Source: Hormiphora californensis
Taxonomy: Eukaryota; Ctenophora; Tentaculata; Cydippida; Pleurobrachiidae
Length of the DNA: 64,000 bases
Direction of reading: 5' to 3'
NCBI GenBank assembly: GCA_020137815.1
Contig: CM035350.1
Coordinates: 8,766,765-8,830,764 of the forward strand
The translations under genes were made by a program, and so were the position numbers. How positions within the stretch are numbered: the first letter of the stretch is position 1; every line of letters starts with the position of its first letter. Positions 51,193 to 64,000 of the stretch are shown here, in pieces. The notes under the pieces were generated by a model. That model ran no database searches, had not been told where the DNA came from, and saw only the letters and a list, made by a program, of their open reading frames with translations.

Positions 51193-52788
51193 ATGTTCAT
51201 ATTTGTTTTGTTACTTTTAGCTCTCTCAGCAGCTATCGATAACTCAGCATCAGTACGGCGATACATGACAACGAAGGTACGGTTTGTTATTTTCTAACCC
51301 TCCCTTTTTACGCCCGAAACACAGTCCAGCCAGGCAAGGTATGGTCCAACCATGTAATAAATCATCATCATCATCATTACTTAATTGCCCTCTCCGAACC
51401 CTCGCCCAACCCCCTATTCCTACACCCCTGCCCTCTCCCTCGCCCCTCTCCATTTTCCTACACCCCTACCCTCTCCGATCCCCCCCCCCCCCCATATTCC
51501 TACACCCCTGCCCTCTCCCTCGCCCCCTCCCCCAGCCCACTATTCCTACACCCCTGCCCTCCCCCATCCCCTATTCCTACACCCCTGCCCTCTCCGAACC
51601 CTCGCCCCCTCGGCCCTCCCCCTACTCCTACAACCCTGCCCTCTCCTTCGCCCCCTCTCAATATTCGTACACCCCTGTCCTTTCTGAATCCGTTGCAGAT
51701 AGGAACAGTCTTACACCAATGGGTCTACTCAGATTCTAAACGTATGTTTCTGAGGCTGTACCGTGTGGGATGCATGAAGATACAGTATATGGCAAAGTCA
51801 ACAGGGATCGGAGATATATTATCGTCCGTTTCTTAGGTGTTACATGCACGCCTGTTATCTGATGTCCTGATAGGTCTCAATTGCCTCACTCCAGGTACTG
51901 TGTGGTAGTAGAGATGGATGGATCAGCTACAAAGTAAACAACCTTCCCTCTCACACTAACATGGACAATAGGGAGCTGGAGAGTGCAATTCAGGATTCAT
52001 TCAATGCCTGGACAAACGCCAGTTCGGACTGTTTTAGGTCGGTAAATACATTATACAATTACAGCCTGCATGTACTGATCAATTAAAAATCTAGATATTT
52101 TAGAACTCATATATCCTGTTTACAGGTTTCGACAAGAGACGGATATCAGAAAAGCGAACATCGTTATTTCCTTCCAGAGTGGCAAACACCGGTGTGTGGT
52201 CCGTCAATGTCCCTCAAACCCTGACCTAGCTCTGCCAGTTCTGGGTCACACATTTCGACCTGCTGACGGTTCAGAGATACACATGAATGACAAAGTGACA
52301 TGGATAAAAGATTGTGATAGATATGGGGGAATTGTGCTTAGAAGTGTTCTAACACATGAAATAGGGCACGCACTGGGATTTATGTAGGTGTATATCACGC
52401 TCAAATTATTATACTACGACTGGCCTATATGTTTGTGGTCTGTGCAGCTGTTTGTCTTATCATGGTTGGTGATGACATCCCCTATTACTCAGCCTGCTTC
52501 GCAGGCTTCGTTTAGCTGCGCTGCACACGGCTAGTGTAGGGGTGGCTGCGTCACCAATTATCATGGTTAACTGTTATTCTTTTCAAACATCCTAAGTTTT
52601 TACTCCATTGTATTTAGTTCTAAGGATTTAATATACCATTACTTTTCAGGCATGTAGTGAGTCCTAAAACGATAATGAAGTCTGGTTATCAGTGTAAGGA
52701 CGTGGATATCGGACCATTGGATTATGGATTCATGAGAGAATTGCGAGAGAGATGCAAAGCACAGAATAAACTTTACCTGTACATATAA
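51193..52788 (+). CDS. Minimal secreted matrix metalloproteinase (matrilysin-like matrixin)
   Basis: Zinc endopeptidase secreted as a proenzyme. Exons 51193-51276, 51699-51827 (donor tentative), 51895-52037, 52126-52383 and 52650-52788 give about 250 residues, similar to MMP7/MMP26 and without a hemopexin domain. Exon 1 is a signal peptide (MFIFVLLLLALSAAIDNSA). Exon 2 resembles the peptidoglycan-binding-like prodomain. Exon 3 opens with LCGSRD, matching the cysteine switch xCGxxD, and continues DGWISYKVNNLP. The catalytic part has FNAWTNASSDCFRF, the structural zinc/calcium segment LGHTFRPADGSEIHMND, and HEIGHALGFMH (HExxHxxGxxH, completed across the last junction), followed by the Met-turn residue in KTIMKS. 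The stop is TAA after LYLYI. It is opposite in direction to urocanase. The only weak point is the exon 2 donor (GTTTCT). Confidence 0.88.
51400..51690 (+). repeat. C-rich minisatellite in matrixin intron 1
   Basis: About eight units of ATTCCTACACCCCTGCCCTC with variable CTCCCTCGCCCCC or CCGAACCCTCGCCC linkers, plus a C15 run near 51481. Proline-rich frames across it are artefacts. Units do not include the splice acceptor. Confidence 0.9.
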
Positions 52789-54741
52789 ATGTGCCCAAAC
52801 GTATCCAATTCTTTAGCAAACTCTGTTCCTAGTTCAGCGTGGCAGGATTTAGGAAAATACCGTAGGGCATTTCGAATTGCCAACAACCTGAGATAACGGC
52901 TTATGTTATTTTTTTGTCCTTGAAGTGTAAATTAGCGTTTTAGTTATTTGTATCTGTACATGTTTGCAAAACAATGTATCTTATATTTTCTTACCTTTCC
53001 GTTCCGTTTAATCCGGTATTTCTGTTAGGTGCATGTGCAATATCAGGGCATCTCTCTCGTGCTGGAGGCAGAGGGTCAACTTGTAAACCAGAACATAGCT
53101 CTTTGAGATCCATTCTAAAACTTAAAGAATCAAGTGGAATTTTTACTACAGTCGGATCACGATTTACCGACTTATCCCGATGATTGTAGGGGTAAGCCGT
53201 AAGGGTAGTTAATATCGGATGGATATGTAAATGTAATATAATCACTTTATAGTGTAAAATAATGGAGCAGGCACCAACAGCCTACGCTTGGCATACTCGC
53301 TCACTTCAAAAAGTGAATATGAATATGAATATGAACTTCACAATTTATATCAAGTCAATATAAGAAAATATATGACTCTCCCGCTCTTACACTATACGTA
53401 TAAAATATAGTTAAAAATTAAGTACATTAATATACGCTTCTAGGCCGAGGCTAATAGCACAACAGCAGTTACCTAAAGCGGGACAAACACACACAGACGA
53501 ACCAATGAGACGGGTAACAATGAGCTGAGAGCTAAACGGACAGATAGATTTAACCAGGTTTAATAAATTACTAAAATCGAAAAGAAAAAGGCGAATAAGT
53601 TAGTTAAAAATACGGTAGTTACAGAACACCACCACACATACACACACACTCACACACACACACACACACACCCACACACACACAGAACTCACACTCAAAC
53701 TCACACTCACACTCACATTTATAACCCAACACCCAAAAAATAAAGACATACACAAAACACAAATAAGTTAAGTTAAATAAGTTAATTAAAAATGGTCATC
53801 TCACAAGAGAACACAAAGGTGCACACACAAACGGACACAGCATACCTAGACTACTTGGAAACAGTAAATCATGTTCAGCACACATCGTTTACATAAAAAT
53901 AGTAAGATTGTCATTGATAAACACGTACTTATCATCACTTTCGAAGTGTTCATTTACAGTCTGCAGGAATAACTGCACTTTCAGCCGTTTTCGTAACGGT
54001 ACACGTTTCTTGTAACTGTTTTCTCCTGGCCCATACTCGGCCAATTCTCGACTACCCTCAGACTCTACTCCACATCTCAGTTGCCAAGATCCTACTAACC
54101 CATACACCCACCACACACAAACGAACAAGAATACGCACTCAAAAAACCCTAGCTCTGAACAATATGTGGAGGACGTCTCTCCTAACTCGGGATGGTGGTG
54201 AAATAGGACGGATGGTGGAGGATAGGAGTGATGGTGAAGGATGGATGGTGGAGGATAGGAAGGATGGTGGGGGATTGGTTAATATTTTCAAGTGATTTCA
54301 GGCTATATCAAGGATACCTCGAACCTCATATATGGAGGGATTCATAGGCCATAAAGCTTGGTGGCAGCGAGATGTGAGCCACAGAACACGGGAAAGAAGA
54401 TGTAGAGAGGTGCAAAACTGAAAGAGAAAACCACGGGAAAACGGCCATCTTGAAAAGGTTCGGGCTTCGGCTGGCTGACGTTTTCATTCTTTCTTTTCAA
54501 AACGGCAGCTCGCGCGCGGAATATTTTTGCGCGTTATCATGCGCGGCGTAAACTGACTGCTGACACAGAAGTGTCTCTGAGTGGCTGTCCTCGCGCCTTC
54601 CTGCTGCGAGAACCGTTACACCGAAAAGCGGGAAATTTGAGAACTGACCAGTAAAACATTGATCATGCACGACGCATTCAAAAACTTACATTAGTTTGGT
54701 CAAATTTAGAATTGTACTATACATGTATTCACAGTAAAAAC
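52789..54741. other. Intergenic (or urocanase intron) with no supported exon
   Basis: 53146-53190 holds a pogo-like fragment (ACAGTCGGATCACGATTTAC). 53636-53720 is a (CA)n-type tract. 54200-54275 repeats GGATGGTGGAGGATAGG words. 54480-54620 is a CpG-rich block with CGCGCGGAATATTTTTGCGC, like the core of the MITE at 32379. I looked here for the missing N-terminal urocanase exon and did not find it. Confidence 0.5.
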
Positions 54742-63221
<8,480 letters not shown>

Positions 63222-64000
63222 CTGAAAAGTGGTTGTGATCAGAGAGATGACGTGATCAATGATCAACTATTAGGTCATCCAGTATTGATTGTCGTTGGGC
63301 TTTTATCGGACAAATGGTTTGAGATATAGCAAAATGGACTTCACCACTGTTTTTCTCACTCGATTTTGGATCGGAATACAATGCCTGATGTTGGAATATG
63401 GTTGTTCTCAGTTTCCACCAGGCAATTTTCTCTACCCCACTCTTGTTGCCGCTGCAAATGAAAAATTGCAATTTTCGAGTTTAAGAACTAAAGCTTTTGT
63501 ACTTCTTAAAAATGGTACCAGAGTGATGTTTTGATGCATCAAGCTCGTTCAATGGACAATTATCTATCGTTTCAGATGTAATAAAACATCCTATTTTTGT
63601 TTTTTCACTGAGCAATTGGCCTCCAAAAAGTTTTGGTAAAAATTAGAAACTTTCACTTCCGGGTATCATCAGGATTGGCTTATAATCAAAAACTCTGCAG
63701 TAAAAGATAGTTCTAAGTAAGTTCTAAGACATGGTGAAGGCAATTATGTAATTTGTTGACTTTGAAATTGACTAATTGATTTTTTCGAACAAACCCCCGA
63801 AACGGGCCAGTTTTTTGTTCACTTTTTCGCTTTTTTGTGTAACATTTACTGCTCTAGAGGTTATTAATGAACTCGCAGAGACTTAAATCGCATATATAAA
63901 TCATTCTTGGACGATTTGCTATCGATTAAGCACCATGGGAGCTTAAAAGAATGTACCAGTTTTCCTAGAGACTCGTTTTAAAAAGATTGGTAACCCCGTA
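63222..64000. other. Right edge of window: rotatin intron or upstream DNA
   Basis: AT-rich. No exon with both splice borders was supported. Short frames without domains exist at 63289-63534. The rotatin gene must continue to the right, because the exon ending at 63221 is internal. Confidence 0.5.

Noticed and set aside
51284-51739. Proline-rich 151-codon frame
   Set aside because: It follows the C-rich minisatellite in matrixin intron 1. Only its last part overlaps real matrixin exon sequence.
53889-54128. Frame with ELAEYG on the minus strand as the missing urocanase N-terminus
   Set aside because: It lacks the expected ...YGHIYMYR end and a donor in phase with exon 50829-50994.
63289-63534. 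81-codon frame near the right edge
   Set aside because: No domain, AT-rich context like introns, and no splice-supported partner exon.

Overview
The window is nuclear DNA from an intron-rich animal, probably an invertebrate. The genes are metazoan (ferlin, PP1 glycogen-targeting subunit, MAEA, SDHAF4, urocanase, matrixin, class A GPCR, rotatin). They are split into many short exons with GT-AG introns of mostly 50-400 bp. There is no operon structure, ribosome-binding site or CRISPR. The phylum cannot be fixed from the sequence. A sponge or another early-branching or marine invertebrate would fit the compact genes, the (CT)n/(GA)n tracts and the many small inverted-repeat transposons, but that is inference.

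Layout. 1-15552 (+): a dysferlin/myoferlin-type ferlin; 36 exons chain in frame to the tail-anchor stop and only the N-terminal C2A region lies off the left edge. 17069-18437 (-): a four-exon PPP1R3-type glycogen-targeting subunit of protein phosphatase 1, convergent with the ferlin. 18438-26434: about 8 kb without a convincing gene, holding microsatellites, a foldback transposon and a LINE reverse-transcriptase fossil. 26435-31252 (+): a five-exon ciliary microtubule inner protein of the FAM166/CIMIP2 type. 31660-34262 (-): MAEA, the RING subunit of the CTLH/GID ubiquitin ligase. 34524-35672 (-): a methyltransferase-like protein. 35878-36153 (-): SDHAF4. 36506-37468 (-): an ORF1-like protein of a non-LTR retrotransposon without an ORF2. 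38520-50994 (-): urocanate hydratase, N-terminus not found. One 9-kb urocanase intron holds 17 near-identical 456-bp tandem repeats followed by a minisatellite and a poly(A) tract. 51193-52788 (+): a minimal secreted matrix metalloproteinase. 54742-63221 (-): the C-terminal half of rotatin, with two plus-strand genes in its introns: an intronless rhodopsin-type GPCR (58027-59031) and a secreted discoidin-like protein (62155-62919).

The genes do not form one pathway. Rotatin and the CIMIP2 protein are ciliary/centriolar, ferlin is a membrane-fusion/repair protein, and the rest are metabolic, signalling or secreted proteins. The strongest unusual signals are: (1) the 8.8-kb insertion in urocanase, flanked by a 13-bp direct repeat and ending in A28, which looks like a composite retroposon built on a satellite array; (2) repeated small tandem duplications whose unit carries a splice site, in both ferlin and urocanase; (3) several foldback/MITE families, including a 1.39-kb TTAA-flanked palindrome and a perfect 156-bp palindrome, inside introns of active-looking genes.
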